A stretch of DNA of 64,000 bases from Datura wrightii (Eukaryota; Streptophyta; Magnoliopsida; Solanales; Solanaceae), in assembly GCA_035772735.1 (NCBI GenBank), contig JASDFA010000001.1:55629001-55693000 (forward strand), read 5' to 3'. Position 1 is the first letter of the stretch, and each line of letters starts with the position of its first letter. Below are positions 23,368-34,780 of this stretch, one piece after another. The notes under the pieces are model-generated. The model made no database searches, had not been told where the DNA came from, and saw only the letters and a program-made list of their open reading frames with translations. Position numbers and translations under genes: made by a program.

Positions 23368-24430
23368 ATGACTTCATCTAGGCAATAAAAAAGGGGAAGG
23401 CCCCAGCCTCCTCTAAAAGCAGGGGCAAAGGCAAGGCAATGGAAACCCATACCCCTATCAACAGTTGAGATGTGATTTGGTTCTGTGTCGAGGGAATGGA
23501 AGTCTATTACATCTAGTATGAGGAACAACTGATGACTGCAGAAAAGTGATTCAATCTGGAGAAGCAGGGGCAAGACTTCTCCAACATCATAATCAGTTCA
23601 CTGAGTACAGATGGAACCCATTCCTAGATTCTCTACTGGGATACTACCCCAACATGGTTATCAAATTTTATACCTTATATCAAGCGAAGCAAGACTCGAT
23701 GAAACACCATGGGAAGGTGGATGAGTTCCCAAATCATCCATTAGTCTGGGTATATGGAGTAGAGATGGATATCACCCCCGTTGCAATCAACTATATCTAT
23801 TGGGGTAAATAAATTAAGATCGTAAATGAGTTTGATTAGAAGATAGCAACCAAAGCTGATCAGTGTCCATGGGAGGCTTAGATTATTGTAGATGGGCAAC
23901 CTTTATGGGCCACCACAGGAGGAGATATTCCAAGACAAGACCTCCAATTTTAAGACGAACTGTGGCTTGAGTTGGTGTGTAGTCATCTCATGCCCTCAAA
24001 GAAAGATCAGTGGATAAATTTTAAGGCCGTCATTCTGGTAGCATGCATCATGATAGGGGTGCATGTCAATTCTGGTGAGATAGTCCCCATTCAATTCAAA
24101 AGGAAGTGTAGGCAGCAAGGTCTACCCTGCCCTTCCCTATCCTCAGTAGCCTGTTATGTTTTAGAGTAGGGACTCCCCATTTTCCTAATGAAAGGCGTAG
24201 CTCTTCTATGAGGGTGATGGATGTTGAGTAAAAAGAGAAGTACGGATGCCCAAAAAGCAAGCGGAAGCTACTACAAACATGGGATGCCCCAAAAGCGTCT
24301 ATAGTACTTGATTTTGATTAGGAGACCCCTGACCTCAATGATCCTGCTCCAGAAATATTGGGACATTCACCGGCAGAAAGGCCATGTAAGGGATCTTCAC
24401 CACCAAAAAGTCAAAATCCTTTCTCAACAA
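23368..24430 (+). pseudogene. E7: 'putative plant transposon protein' domain, degenerate
   Basis: A broken plus-strand reading that starts MTSSRQ and soon has a stop. A lysine/serine-rich N-terminus (KGKAPASSKSRGKGKAME) is followed by the best-preserved part at 23546-23812 (LLGYYPNMVIKFY and VWVYGVEMDITPVAINYIYW). A third block lies at 23880-24168 (DELWLELVCSHLMPSKK, then VILVACIMIGVHVNSGEIV). This order and these phrases match the plant-specific family annotated as putative plant transposon protein, which is abundant in repeat-rich plant genomes and has no proven activity. At least five stops or frameshifts are present. The C-terminal part (24170-24430) is too degraded to assign. Family assignment is from memory of its conserved phrases. 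Confidence 0.65.
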
Positions 24431-24489
24431 ACATATTATATCCTCTATTCTAACAAAAATAACCTAGAAAAGTATTTGTATAAATAATT
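24431..24489. other. Unassigned spacer
   Basis: Short AT-rich interval between E7 and the E8 LTR-like block; nothing is recognised. Confidence 0.3.
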
Positions 24490-25240
24490 AGAAAATTTTC
24501 CTAAATTGACAGGGAAACTGTTTAAATTGTCGCCGACTTCACATACGACCCATACCATGATTTTATGGGTCGTACCTTCACTCATATGTTGGCTGGATCT
24601 TATGATTTTGACTAAGTATTGGAAGCTGGTATGACTTGTACCATAAACCTACGAGATGTACTACCTTGTCCTGGTTTGAACTTGAAACATCTGGCATCCT
24701 CTGATTATATTTACGAGTGACTTAGTAAGGCTAGTATCATTATCCCACGACTCGTGACTTCTAATCATACCTTGAGTTCTTCCTTCCTTCAATTCTTTTG
24801 AAGTTCACCATGGCTCCTTAATATGGTTCGTAGGTAAATAACATGGCTCATAGTTGCTACCGTACAAAGAGTCTGACTCAGTGCAATTTCTTCTGAACTT
24901 TATCACGACTTCCTTGGTACGGCTCATACCAGGATTGTACAGCTTGTACCGAGAGTCATACTTTAACTCTTTGGTTCAACACATCTTCTAGACATGTTTA
25001 TGATTCTCAATACGGCTTGTACCAGAATGGTACGACTCATACTGTGATCCGTACTTCCCCTATTTCCTACATTTTCTCACTGCTTTTGCACATTTCAACT
25101 CCAACAACCTATTTCCCTGAAAACAAAGTAAAAGTGCATCATATCTGTATAAACATACGTAAGTCCATTATTAATTCTTTAGTTTTAAGCATTGAAAGTG
25201 CTGTAAACCCACAACACATAAACACCCTCAAAATTATAAT
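24490..25240 (-). repeat. E8 3' LTR-like fragment
   Basis: Downstream (minus strand) of the E8 3' untranslated region. It contains a dense set of TACGACTC/GAGTCGTA-type motifs (24540-25050), analogous to the gactcgtg blocks near the start of the E13 LTR, and a tttgttttcaggg stretch matching the E13 LTR (57880-57890). The start is placed at about 25240 from collinearity with E13; no clean terminus is visible. The left end is truncated. Confidence 0.4.
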
Positions 25241-26831
25241 GTGATGCTTAACTAGAAAGTAAACTGGAAGAGCTACAACCAACATAACCAAAATATGCAC
25301 AGAAACCACAATTAGCTTTTGACACCTTTTCCATGCATACCAAATCGGCTATGCGCTCATGAAACTACGACTCATGATATACAGGGATCAAGATATGGCA
25401 TCTAATATTCAGCAGGGAATCGAGTTATCACTAGTGCTACTCCTACAAATAATTGGCAGAATATAATACAAACCAAGTACTATCACAACAAATAAAGTCC
25501 CTAAAACTCACAAATATATATAAATATGAAACTTAGGACTGAACAAGTAAGACTCTTACTCTCAAAATGAAGTTCCAAATAATGCACATCAGATACTATA
25601 GGTTTGCCTTTATTTTCTCTACTTTGACTTTTCAGAAAGTTATGCTTAGATCACTATAGGACATTTCTTGGCTTGTAATGTAGGTTTCGGGCTGGGTATG
25701 ATAAATGTAGATTTTAGTGAAAAAACCTTCTTTGGAATACATACTTGGCTTCATTTGCACTTATTATCAATTTTTTCACTTTTCCTCCCTTTGCTCCCTT
25801 TTCAAATGCAATGTGTGAGGGTGGTGTATTTTTCTCATCTTTTTTTTCATATCTGTTTCATTTTCTTTTCTTTTTTTCTTTTCATTTAAACTTTTCTTTT
25901 ATTCATTTATCTTTTTACACCATACCCCACTTTTCTTTTCTTTTCTTTTCTTTCTTTTCCACCTCTTCACATTTTATGCTCCTCTACTATAGCCACCCTC
26001 AACATAGGCGTTATACCTTAGTCGTGGTTCACAATGTCCAAGGAGGGACCAGGGCCAAACAGGTTCATTACAAATAATGAGAAAGGAGAATAGTTAACCA
26101 AAGAAAATTGGTCAATTTTAGGCTTAATGTCAGGATCAAGGGATTTGTTTTTATTTGGTTGCGTCATTTAAGATAATGTGGCTAAAATATAAAATAGCAT
26201 ATGATCCTAACCTAACCATCTACCCTACAACCTATGTACAGACCAACAAGGCCAGTTCTAGATCCTCAATGCAGTATTGAACGGACTATATATCCTCACT
26301 CACTCACGGTACAGGTTTGCATTAATTCTATTATCCAATTCATGCATAGCTCAGCCATAATTACACAAGCTAATAGACTAAATTCTATACAGAAATCCAC
26401 AGAAATCATGCATTGCAGTCAAGATACACTGCTAGACAATGAAAAGTTTTCAAGAAGGGTCATTTTTTTTCAACATTTCAAAACATGTGTACATTTATTG
26501 GCTTCAAAGTACTCCTAACTACTTCTAGCTAAACAAAACACAAAACAAAATCCTAAACATTCCAATTATACTAGATAGCATGTCCTAGGTAAAAGAAACA
26601 TGGCAACAAAAACCCTCAGACGAAAGTCGAACATCCCAAAAAATACGAGTACACCCCTCCTTTTTCAAAAGCATGCTTTGTCCCCGAATCATAAAATGTA
26701 AGAACAAGGAAAAGGGACATACATGTGGTGCTCTAAGCGCTCTGGTCAGCTACTCATACTTCACCAACCATTCATGAGTTGCCTCACATACAACGTCTGA
26801 TTTAACATCGCCGCGTAACATCATTCCTTTT
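25241..26831 (-). other. E8 long 3' untranslated region
   Basis: Non-coding, between integrase and 3' LTR, as is usual in Athila-like elements. Four blocks match the interior of E13 in the same order and orientation: 26795-26811, about 26650-26690, 26041-26080 and about 25648-25690. A pyrimidine-rich tract on the plus strand (about 25830-25965, runs of TTTTC) is purine-rich on the element's sense strand. No env-like frame survives. Confidence 0.65.
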
Positions 26832-28130
26832 TCTATTCAGGCCTCATCAAGATACACCGATTCGATCGCTCTTACCTCCTCTGCATTTCCTATATACAGC
26901 TTCAATCTTTGCCCATCCACCTTGAACCTCTTACTATCCTTGCTTTCATGTTCTAAAGCACCACAAGGGGACACATTTACCACTCGATACGATCCCATCA
27001 ATCTAGAGTTTAATTTCCCTAGATGCAAATGGAGCCTCGAGTTGAATAGGAGTATCAAGTCACCAGTATTGAACTTTCTTTTTGTAATCTTTCAGTCATG
27101 ATAGATCTTCATTCTCTCTTTATAGATAGTTGCACTCTCATAAGCTTGGAGTCAGAACACATCCATCTCATTCAACTGATCTAACCTCAATTTGGCTGCT
27201 TCATTCCAGTCTAAGTTCAACGTTTTCAGTGCCCATAGTGCCTTATGTTCCATGACTTGCTATAGACAAGATGATATGGTGATGAGACAATAGGGGTCTT
27301 GTAAGCTGTTAGATATGCCTAAAGTGCATCATCCAGCTTCCTAGACCAGTCTGTCCAGTTGGTGTTCACTATTTTAGCAAAATCGTCTTGATCTCCCAGT
27401 TGGAAACTTTCACTTGTCCACTTAACTAAGGATGGTAAGGTGTTTCCACCTTATGTTTCACACCATATTTCTCAAGAAACATTCTGAAAAGATGATTACA
27501 AAAGTGTGAACCACGGTTGCTGATGATGGCTCTATGGGTATCGAATCTCGCAAATATATGCTTCCGCAGAAATGTTGTGACACTTTTCCCTTCATTGTTA
27601 GGGAGTGCAATGGCTTCCACCCATTTTGAAACATAATCCTCAACTACAAAGATATACTTCATCTTGTAGGAACTCACAAATGGACCTAAGAAATCAATAA
27701 CCCATACATCAAACAGTTATACTTCTAGACTGAGGTCAATGGGAGCTCATGCTTGTGAGTGATGCCGTCTTATCTTTGGCATTGATCACAGGCTTTGGCA
27801 AAATCATATGCATCCTGGTGGATGGTTGGCCCAATAGTAACTGCACTACAAAATTTTGTGTGTAGTTTGAATACCGCTGTAATGATCCCCAACTGGAGAT
27901 GAGTGGCATGCCTCAAGTATACTAAACATCTCAAACTCCAGCACACACCTCCGAATTAACCCATCTGCACAAATACAAAACAAATAAGTTTCATCACAAT
28001 AATACCTCCGAGTGGCAAATAAGAACTTTTTCCTTTGCTGCGAAGTTAAATCAGTTGGGATCATAACACTCACAAAATAATTTGCATTGTAGGAAAACCA
28101 AGGGATCAAATCCTGAGATGAAGCCAACAC
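26832..28130 (-). pseudogene. E8 integrase (Athila/Tat-like)
   Basis: Minus strand. The zinc-binding region and its upstream sequence lie at 27846-28130 (PWFSYNANYFVSVMI, CICADGLIRRCV, CHSSPVGDHY). The catalytic core lies at 27426-27677 (VVEDYVSKWVEAIALPNNEG, IISNRGSHFCN). The C-terminal segment lies at 26837-27058 (LLFNSRLHLHLGKLNSRLMG, FKVDGQRLKLYIG). These are the characteristic phrases of Athila/Tat integrases, and no chromodomain follows. In the core, IISDRG/IISDGG-type Asp is Asn (S-N-R-G), so the second catalytic Asp is lost. Segments are in different frames with gaps at 27060-27425 and 27680-27845. Confidence 0.88.
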
Positions 28131-29160
28131 CTACTCATCTGTAAAGATATCAACAATGTCCATCTCATATTTTATCCTCTCCTTTGCATCCAATCAGGAT
28201 AAATGGTTAGCCACCTTATTCTCAATACCCTTTTGATCTTTTACCTCAAACTCAAATTCATGTAAGAGAAATACCCATTGGATCAACCTCGGTTTAGCAT
28301 CCTTCATAGACATTAGATACCACAATGCTGCATGTTCTGTGTTGAAAATCACCCAGTTCCGAGCAAGTATGCCCGAAACTTTTCGAATGCAAAGAACAGT
28401 ACTAGTTCGATCAACTAACCTTCAAGAAAGCTGTACCATCCTCTAGCTGCCAACCTGTCAAGCATCTGATCCATGAAGGGCATCAGGAAGTAGTCCTTTT
28501 GGGTCAAATGGTTAAGCTTCTGGTAGTCCATATAAACCCGCTGACCTATAACCGGGCTCATTGGTATTAGCTCATTTTTCTCGTTTGGCACGACCGTGAT
28601 CCCTCATTTGTTTTGTACACACTGTATCGGGCTCACCCACTTACTACCAGTAATGGGGTAAACTATAATAGCATCGAGCCATTTAATAATCTCTTTCTTC
28701 ACCACCTCTTTCATCGGTGGGTATAGTCGTCTCTGATGCTCTATTCTAGGTACACAGTTTGGCTCAAGCTAAATTTTTGTTGGTGCAAATGCCTGGGGAA
28801 TACTGAGGATGTCAGAAATAGTCTACCCAATTGCCTTTTTATGTCTTCTCAATTCTGGTACCAAGGCCTCCACTTGCCATTCTTCAAGGTCTACTGCTTT
28901 GATAACTAGAAAGGTGTTGTTCTCTCCCAAAAAGGAATATTTCAAATGTGGGGGTAGAGCTTTAAGTTCAAGGACTGGCAGTATCTCTACTGATGGTTTT
29001 GCTGGGTGGGTCACCCTATTGTTTAAATCAACGTCCCACTTCTTTGGCTTGAAGTCATAGGACCCCATTCCCTCCAGGGCATTGACCATCTCTATATATC
29101 CCTGCACATTATTCCCCTCATAATTCATTAAGACTGTCGCCAGTGCCTCAACATTCAATT
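28131..29160 (-). pseudogene. E8 reverse transcriptase/RNase H with large internal deletion
   Basis: Minus strand. The N-terminal RT region is 28823-29158 (LPVLELKALPPHLKYSFLGE, LVPELRRHKKAIG), followed by RVYMDYQKLN and MDQMLDRLAARGWYSFLEG near 28430-28540. At about 28405 this jumps directly to the RNase H region (FAFEKFRAYLLGT, then TEHAALWYLMS and DAKPRLIQWVFLLHEFEFEV at 28200-28330). The missing piece would have held the catalytic YxDD and the first RNase H Asp. In-frame stops are also present. It cannot make cDNA. Confidence 0.85.
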
Positions 29161-29453
29161 ATGCCACTGGCAGCCAATTGTCCTCCATCATAGTGCTCAC
29201 GACGGTTGATCTAGTGTTAAGGTGTCCCTGTAGTAGCCTAAATAGAACAAAAACAAATAAAAAATGTAAACTAGGTAACAATTAATATTTAAACACAAGC
29301 AATTACTATAATATTAAGTCGTATTCCCCGACAACTTCACCTCTTTTTTATAATGCTTAAACTCACACTCCTGTAGAAGTATGATGCAGACATTCTCAAT
29401 AAAGGAACCCAACTACGATGGGGTCGGTTGATGTCGCCCAAGAGAACGCAAGT
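29161..29453 (-). other. E8 leader, degraded Athila-type primer site and 5' LTR end
   Basis: On the minus strand AGGTGAAGTTGTCGGGGA (about 29330-29347) is a decayed form of the Athila primer site seen intact in E13 (TGGCGCTGTTGACGGGGA). Only about 170 bp separate it from the RT region, so gag and protease are deleted. To its right, 29350-29453 matches the end of the E13 LTR (tagttgggttcctttattga and neighbours) and is the 3' end of the E8 5' LTR, cut at 29453 by insertion of E9. Confidence 0.7.
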
Positions 29454-31013
29454 TGTAACACCTCGAAAGCCCTAAGATCAGATCTAAGGGTTGAAATAGA
29501 GAAAAATAGGATTTTCTACACCAGGTCATAGGACAAGTTGTCCAGTGACCCGTGAGGTGCACCATGAGTTGTTAAGTGGAACGGTGGACTTGATTGAATT
29601 TTTGGATTTGGGGCTAACCATGACAGAGGCCATCAGTCACGGTCAAGAGACTCATGGCTTGAGGATGGCATGAAATGGAAAATTGAGGCAGTGTTGGGCA
29701 CGACTTGGTCACCACGAGTAGTGGTGTCCCTCATGGTGACCCTTAGAGGTATGATTTCAGTGTTGGCCATGAGAAGTAGACCACTAGTCGCAGTGTTGAG
29801 GACGAATCATCCAGTCCCTAGTTGGGACTGACAGTGTATTTTTCCCTGCAATATTATTAAGGGCTTTTCCGTAATTCCTAAGTTTCTAATGCCTAAACTA
29901 CATAATTTTACACTCAGTTAGGATTGTTTCAAGAGGGTTTAATTCTAAATAACTCCTCTCCATGTGTGCAAGACTAGAAGGTTCCGAGGGGTTATCAAGG
30001 CTAAAATCCACCAATTCTCCTTCAATTTCCTTTAGGCATTCAAGGACGTGTAAGATCAACTTACCCAGGTATGTGAGTTTACGAATGAGAATTCCTTTCA
30101 TTCTCATGCTCAAAGTTCTTCTCCGTTCAATCAATCTCAATTCTAGATTTAAGTTTCATGATCTTTGGGGTTTACCCCAATTCTTGTGAAATCCTCTATG
30201 ACCTATCTATCGGTCAATTCCATTCATGTATCAAATCATGTTTTATGATCTATGGGTAGAATTTATAATTATTTTTGATTTTAAATGTATGGTTTCCAGT
30301 TTAATTGAATTATGCCCAAGTATGCAGGCTTCATGAAGAGTCAAATGATGATTCTTTTATGAATTTGATCTTATCAAGTCTAAATTATGATTTACGATTT
30401 ATGTTATGACTTCTATTCAAGCATTCATCATGGATTTAATATTATCAAGTATATACATGTTTTACAAGTATGCATGAATTTCATGATTTATTAATTTGTG
30501 ACTCTTGGCCAACTCGTGGGCTCTTATTCATGGAAAATCATGCATTTCAAGTATGATCAAGTATGTTATGTTGTAAGTGTCCATGAACTTTATGAATGAT
30601 ATATGATTATGATATGAGCCTCATGTGCATGTTTTTGGGAGTAGTGTCTAGTACCGAGTAAACCCAGCGTAAAGGTAAACCCCGTGCTCTCAGAACTATA
30701 TTCCTCTGTAGGTTTATATATGCGAATGTTAATGTTATTGGATCCCCGTGATATCACATTATGCACATCCCTTGCCTGGAATGCCTGGGACGGCTCTACC
30801 CCCTTAAGCGAGATAGTTGGGGCATCATGTAAGCTCTATCATGATGATGTCGGTTATAATGAGTCTTCCCATTGTTCCTCATGACTTATGCATTGTCATG
30901 TTATGTTACCTTGGTTCAAGTTATGTTTTATAAAGTTTTCTCTTATGATTATGATTATGACTGGTTTACGAATGGTTTGAAAACCTTGAGCCCTTATATT
31001 TACATTATGATAT
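29454..31013 (+). repeat. E9 5' LTR, first part
   Basis: Starts TGTAACACCTCGAAAGCCCT at 29454 beside caagt. It is collinear with the E9 3' LTR at 45618-47100. Palindrome-rich gactcatgg/ccacgag motifs lie at 29520-29830. The LTR is interrupted at 31013 by E10, with target duplication gatat (31009-31013), and resumes at 40012. No gene lies in it. Confidence 0.88.
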
Positions 31014-33358
31014 TGTTATACCCCGAAAGTCCTAAGATCGGACCGAGAGTTGAAATGAGGAAAATGTAATAGTAATGTTGTAGACTCAGGATAAGTCATG
31101 GGATGACTCATGAGCACAGCCCACAAGTCGTCGGGTGACTCGTGCCGAGGCCTGGGAGGAGTTTGGGATGTTGGAAGAAAGAGGGTCACGGGTGTGGAAA
31201 CGATTCATGGTCTGACCCCACGAATCTTTAGGTCAAACGTGGTGTGGGGAGAAGGAAAAGAGAAGAGAGAAGGAAAGTGCACTCAACGACTGGTGACCAC
31301 GAGTCACAATCACCCTAATTAGTCGTTAGGTTAGCCGTTACGAACCCAGGAGATCAGACAAGTAGTGTACTTGACGAGCTAGGTGACGAGTCATTGCCTT
31401 GGACCACGAGTCGTTAGGTCATCCGTTAGGACCACTTGATCAGTAATTTCCTGCGAATTTAGTAAGGGCCTTTTCGTAATTCCTAAGTTCCTAAAGCCTA
31501 TACTATGTCGTTTAAGGTTCGTTTTAGTGGGTTTTAAGAGGGGAAAACCTATTCTAAGTTATTTTCTTCAATGCATGCAAGCTTAAGAGGTTGAAGAGGT
31601 GATCTAGAGCAATTCTTAAAGGTTTTCATTCAAACTCTCTTGGGCAATCAGAGAAGTGGTAGAATCAATCCCTTCCAGGTATATAGGGTTATGCGTGGGT
31701 GTCTTCTTCCACATTCATGCCCAATTTCTATCTAAATAAGAGAATTTTCTATGATCAAGTATGGGGTTTCTACCCAAATGCTTGAATCTTCAATTTCTTT
31801 ACATGGGTATAAAATTGATTATGATTTTATTATGAAATTGTGAAGCATGGAATGATTTTATACTAATTTCAACTAAAATTCTATCTCTAGCTTTATGAAT
31901 GTTGAAGCCCATTGATGATATGATCATGAAAAGTGAGATTTGCGAAGCATATGTGAAACTGATGAGATATTATGATGAAAAGAATGATTTGATGCTACCC
32001 ATGTCTATAATAATGTTTTTGATGAGAATTGTGTATTTCTAGGTATGATAAAGCTTTGGGAAATGCCCACATGTTATGTTTAAATGATGATTTTCCTGAA
32101 CTAAGATTACCACATTATTTTGGAGCAAAGACTCCCAAATTTTACCTTCTAGCTTGTGGTGTGTTTTGAGTTAAGTATTCCGATGCATAGCTTACCACAT
32201 GGATTTGGAGCAAAGGCTCCCAAGTATGTATTCAGCTTGTGGTATGTTTTCAACTAAAGCTTCTCATATGCATGATTTCGTACTTGAGATGTATTGATCA
32301 TTGAGCTTCGTCAATAGACGATGTTGATCTTTGTTATATATAATGTAGACCATTGCATGTTTTGGGAGAAGAGTCTAGTAGTGAGCGGGCTAAGGGTCGA
32401 TCACCCTATGCCCCAGAACTACGCGCCAACATAGGTTGATATTATTATATTACTGGGACATCCATTGGGAGCTATCCCCATCCCGAATGGACCATGAGAT
32501 TGATATCGATAACATGGAAGTGTCCTTACCCCTGGAAAGGTTTTGGACGGCTCTTCCCACTTGAGTGTAATAGTCGGGACCACGTAAGCTCTATCATGGT
32601 ATGTCGGTTAAGTGATGAGTCTCCCATTGTCTATATGTTTCAGATTTGCATATTTATTACTCATGGTTATTATATTATACATATATGTTCTAAAATCAAG
32701 GTTTGACTCAATGTTCAACTTTTATATAAATGTCATGTCTCAGCTTTGAGTCATTCGAGTTAGTGGGATGTTATAAAGTATGTAATTTCATGTTATCGAA
32801 AGATCATGATTTCAAAAAGAATGCATGCAAGTCGTACTCTTAGTTAAATGATGTTTATATTTCTACTATTATGTTGTCCTAAAATGATTGTTTTCTTACA
32901 TTAGCGGTTTTACTTACCTTGCATACTCGATACATTCCACGTACTGGCTGCATACTTTCTATGTTGTATCGTTTCATGATACATGACCCAACTTTCAGGT
33001 TCAGCCTGGCTCTTAGACAGCTTATCAGAGTTAACATTTTCTCGTTGGTGAGTCCTTATCTTTTGAGGACTAGACTATCCATCTTTTCTTTATGTATTTT
33101 AGTTTACAACTTGTTGAGTTAGTTGGGGTCTTGTCCAATTAACTCGTCATGTTTAGAGGCTATTCAGACATATGTATGCATTCAGCGTCGAATGTTATAT
33201 TCGTATGTTATATTTAAGTTAGACTTCCGCTATGATGGTATTGATTGTTATTCAGTTCTTAATTGAGTTAGATGTATGCTTATGCCATGGGTCGACTTGG
33301 GGCCTCTCGGGGCTGCTTGTCCCGTGTCACCATCCGGGTCTCCGTTCAGGTCATGACA
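31014..33358 (+). repeat. E10 5' LTR, 2.3 kb
   Basis: TGTTATACCCCGAAAG at the start, CATGACA at the end, 2345 bp. It carries gactcatg/cgagtcgt motifs at 31090-31430, a TATA candidate at 32334-32345, and two stem-loops, TGTATC...GATACA at 32965-32983 and AGTCCT...AGGACT at 33051-33071. Short open frames are not genes. Confidence 0.93.
32334..32345 (+). promoter_or_regulatory. Candidate TATA box, E10 LTR
   Basis: TTATATATAATG, identical in the 3' LTR at 38987-38998. Conservation between LTRs is expected by descent, so this is only a position-based suggestion. Confidence 0.3.
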
Positions 33359-33413
33359 AACTTGGTATCAGTGCAATAGGTTTGAAGTGTCCTAGGGCGT
33401 CTGAAAGCTGCAT
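33359..33413 (+). other. E10 primer binding site and short leader
   Basis: TTGGTATCAGTGC (33362-33374) is a Met-tRNA-type primer site with one change. The following bases match the E9 leader (gtgtcctagggcgtctgaaa) up to about 33413 and then diverge abruptly. Confidence 0.8.
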
Positions 33414-34010
33414 CTTTATTGGGGTGGATGTTTATTTTGATGAATTAATACCCTTGTCAGGCTTGTTTTGTAATTATTTTAACTTTTGACTCTCTTCGAG
33501 CTTGATCTTTTTGATATTGTGATGTGAGCTATCATGATGCCGGGTTGGTTTACATGCCTATTATATTTCTAGTCGTTCCTTGCAATCTTCTTTGTAGATA
33601 ATAGTTAGTTGAATAATCTCCAACAATTTTTTTTATATTACGATTCTTTTCTAAGGAGCAAAATTTTTCTTGTCTTGATTTTTGTGTCAAACTGGGTGAC
33701 ATTTGCAGATGATTGATTGAGAGACGACTTTCTTGAGGAAAAAATGCCAAGTTCTAGTTTATTATTTTGAGTCCTTGTTGCACTTGTCTTCAACAGCACC
33801 GCCAAAAAATTTTCTTGCCAAAGAAATTTTAAAAAAAATCGAGAGAAGATTAACAAATGAAGTTAAAAAGCATTATCTTGTAAAGATGTCTACATTCTTT
33901 GTTTTACTTTTTAATTCACAAAAAAAATTATGTGAAACTCAAATAATTTGTCAAAAGTCATGCATTTCAATTAATTATAGCTATACTCCTTGGAATTATG
34001 ATTCCTTGTG
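33414..34010. other. AT-rich island of unknown origin inside E10
   Basis: About 600 bp with no resemblance to the surrounding retroelements. The composition is markedly AT-rich, with T and A runs. A 92-codon plus-strand frame (33733-34011, beginning MRKKCQVLVYY, lysine-rich near KKIERRLTNEVKKHY) lies next to a TTGCAG splice-acceptor-like site (33703-33708). I do not recognise the product. It may be captured host sequence, an old insertion or eroded retroelement DNA. Confidence 0.5.
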
Positions 34011-34595
34011 ATTGTGATCGTCCTCTACCCTGGCAAGGTTTTGTATGGCTCTACTGACTTGAGTGAGATAATTGGGCATCAAGCGCTCATTCATGATGGT
34101 GCCGGTTATGAGAAACTCCCCTGCTAATGTTGTTTCACTCAGCTATATTACATGTTGTACATTCCATGTACTTATGCCCCTTTTAGCAATGCATCATTTT
34201 ATGATGCAGACTAAGGTAGACAAGCACAATAAGGGATGCTTCGTTAGGACTTCACTTCATCTAGCTATTTGGTGAGGCCTCCTACATTCATAGTTCTGAT
34301 CCAGTCATTTATTTATTGAGCTTGAGGTAGTCGTGGGAGCTTTGTCCCGAAACCTATCTTCAATTTTAGAGGCTTCATAGATAGAGTTAGATGTTCGGTC
34401 AATAATGTTACATTCTAAAATTTCTTTCAGTTACAGAATAAATTCTCTTTTTATTATATGGAGCTCACTATGTATCAGCTTCGACATTGTTTATTGAGAT
34501 CTAAAATGATAGTAAGCAAGGCCAAGGATTCGCTTTGATCATGAATGTACTCCAAGTACCAGTCGATGCCTTGGGTCTAGATTCGGGACGTGAAA
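34011..34595 (+). repeat. Foreign LTR tail within E10
   Basis: Begins in the ccctggcaaggttttg...ggctctactgacttgagt block that all chromovirus LTRs here share, and ends ggacgtgaaa at 34595 (decayed TGACA). It is clearly diverged from the E10 LTR itself. A second primer-site-like sequence follows, so this is the 3' end of the 5' LTR of another element whose body is joined to E10. Confidence 0.65.
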
Positions 34596-34780
34596 AATTT
34601 GGTATCAAACCTTAAGGTTCCAAAGAGTGCTAGAGTGTCTATGAAGCCACGTCTTGTAGTGTCCTTATTTGTGTGAAGCATGCCACATCTATAATGAGGA
34701 GTGTATGAAGCATTAGGAAATACTTCCCGTCTTTCATATTCTAGATCGTGCGATAGAGTTTGAATCTATAAAGGCTTCCT
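34596..34780 (+). other. Second primer binding site and leader in E10
   Basis: TTGGTATCAAAC (34599-34610) follows the foreign LTR tail. The leader text (gtgaagcatgccacatctat and around) parallels the E9 leader at 40600-40640. Non-coding. Confidence 0.65.

Noticed and set aside
25668..26077. Hydrophobic Phe/Ser-rich frames resembling membrane proteins
   Set aside because: They are produced by a T/C-rich tract on the plus strand, antisense to the E8 3' untranslated region.
26641..26680. gaaaaaggaggggtg next to TGTACTCG on the minus strand as the E8 polypurine tract and LTR start
   Set aside because: E13 has the same motif just after its leader region (59766-59800) and its true polypurine tract 1.8 kb later. 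Blocks shared with the E13 interior continue left of this point in E8, so it is internal.
33733..34011. 92-codon frame in the AT-rich island as a host gene
   Set aside because: No recognisable domain, no supported exon structure and low-complexity AT-rich composition. Kept only as a finding about the island.
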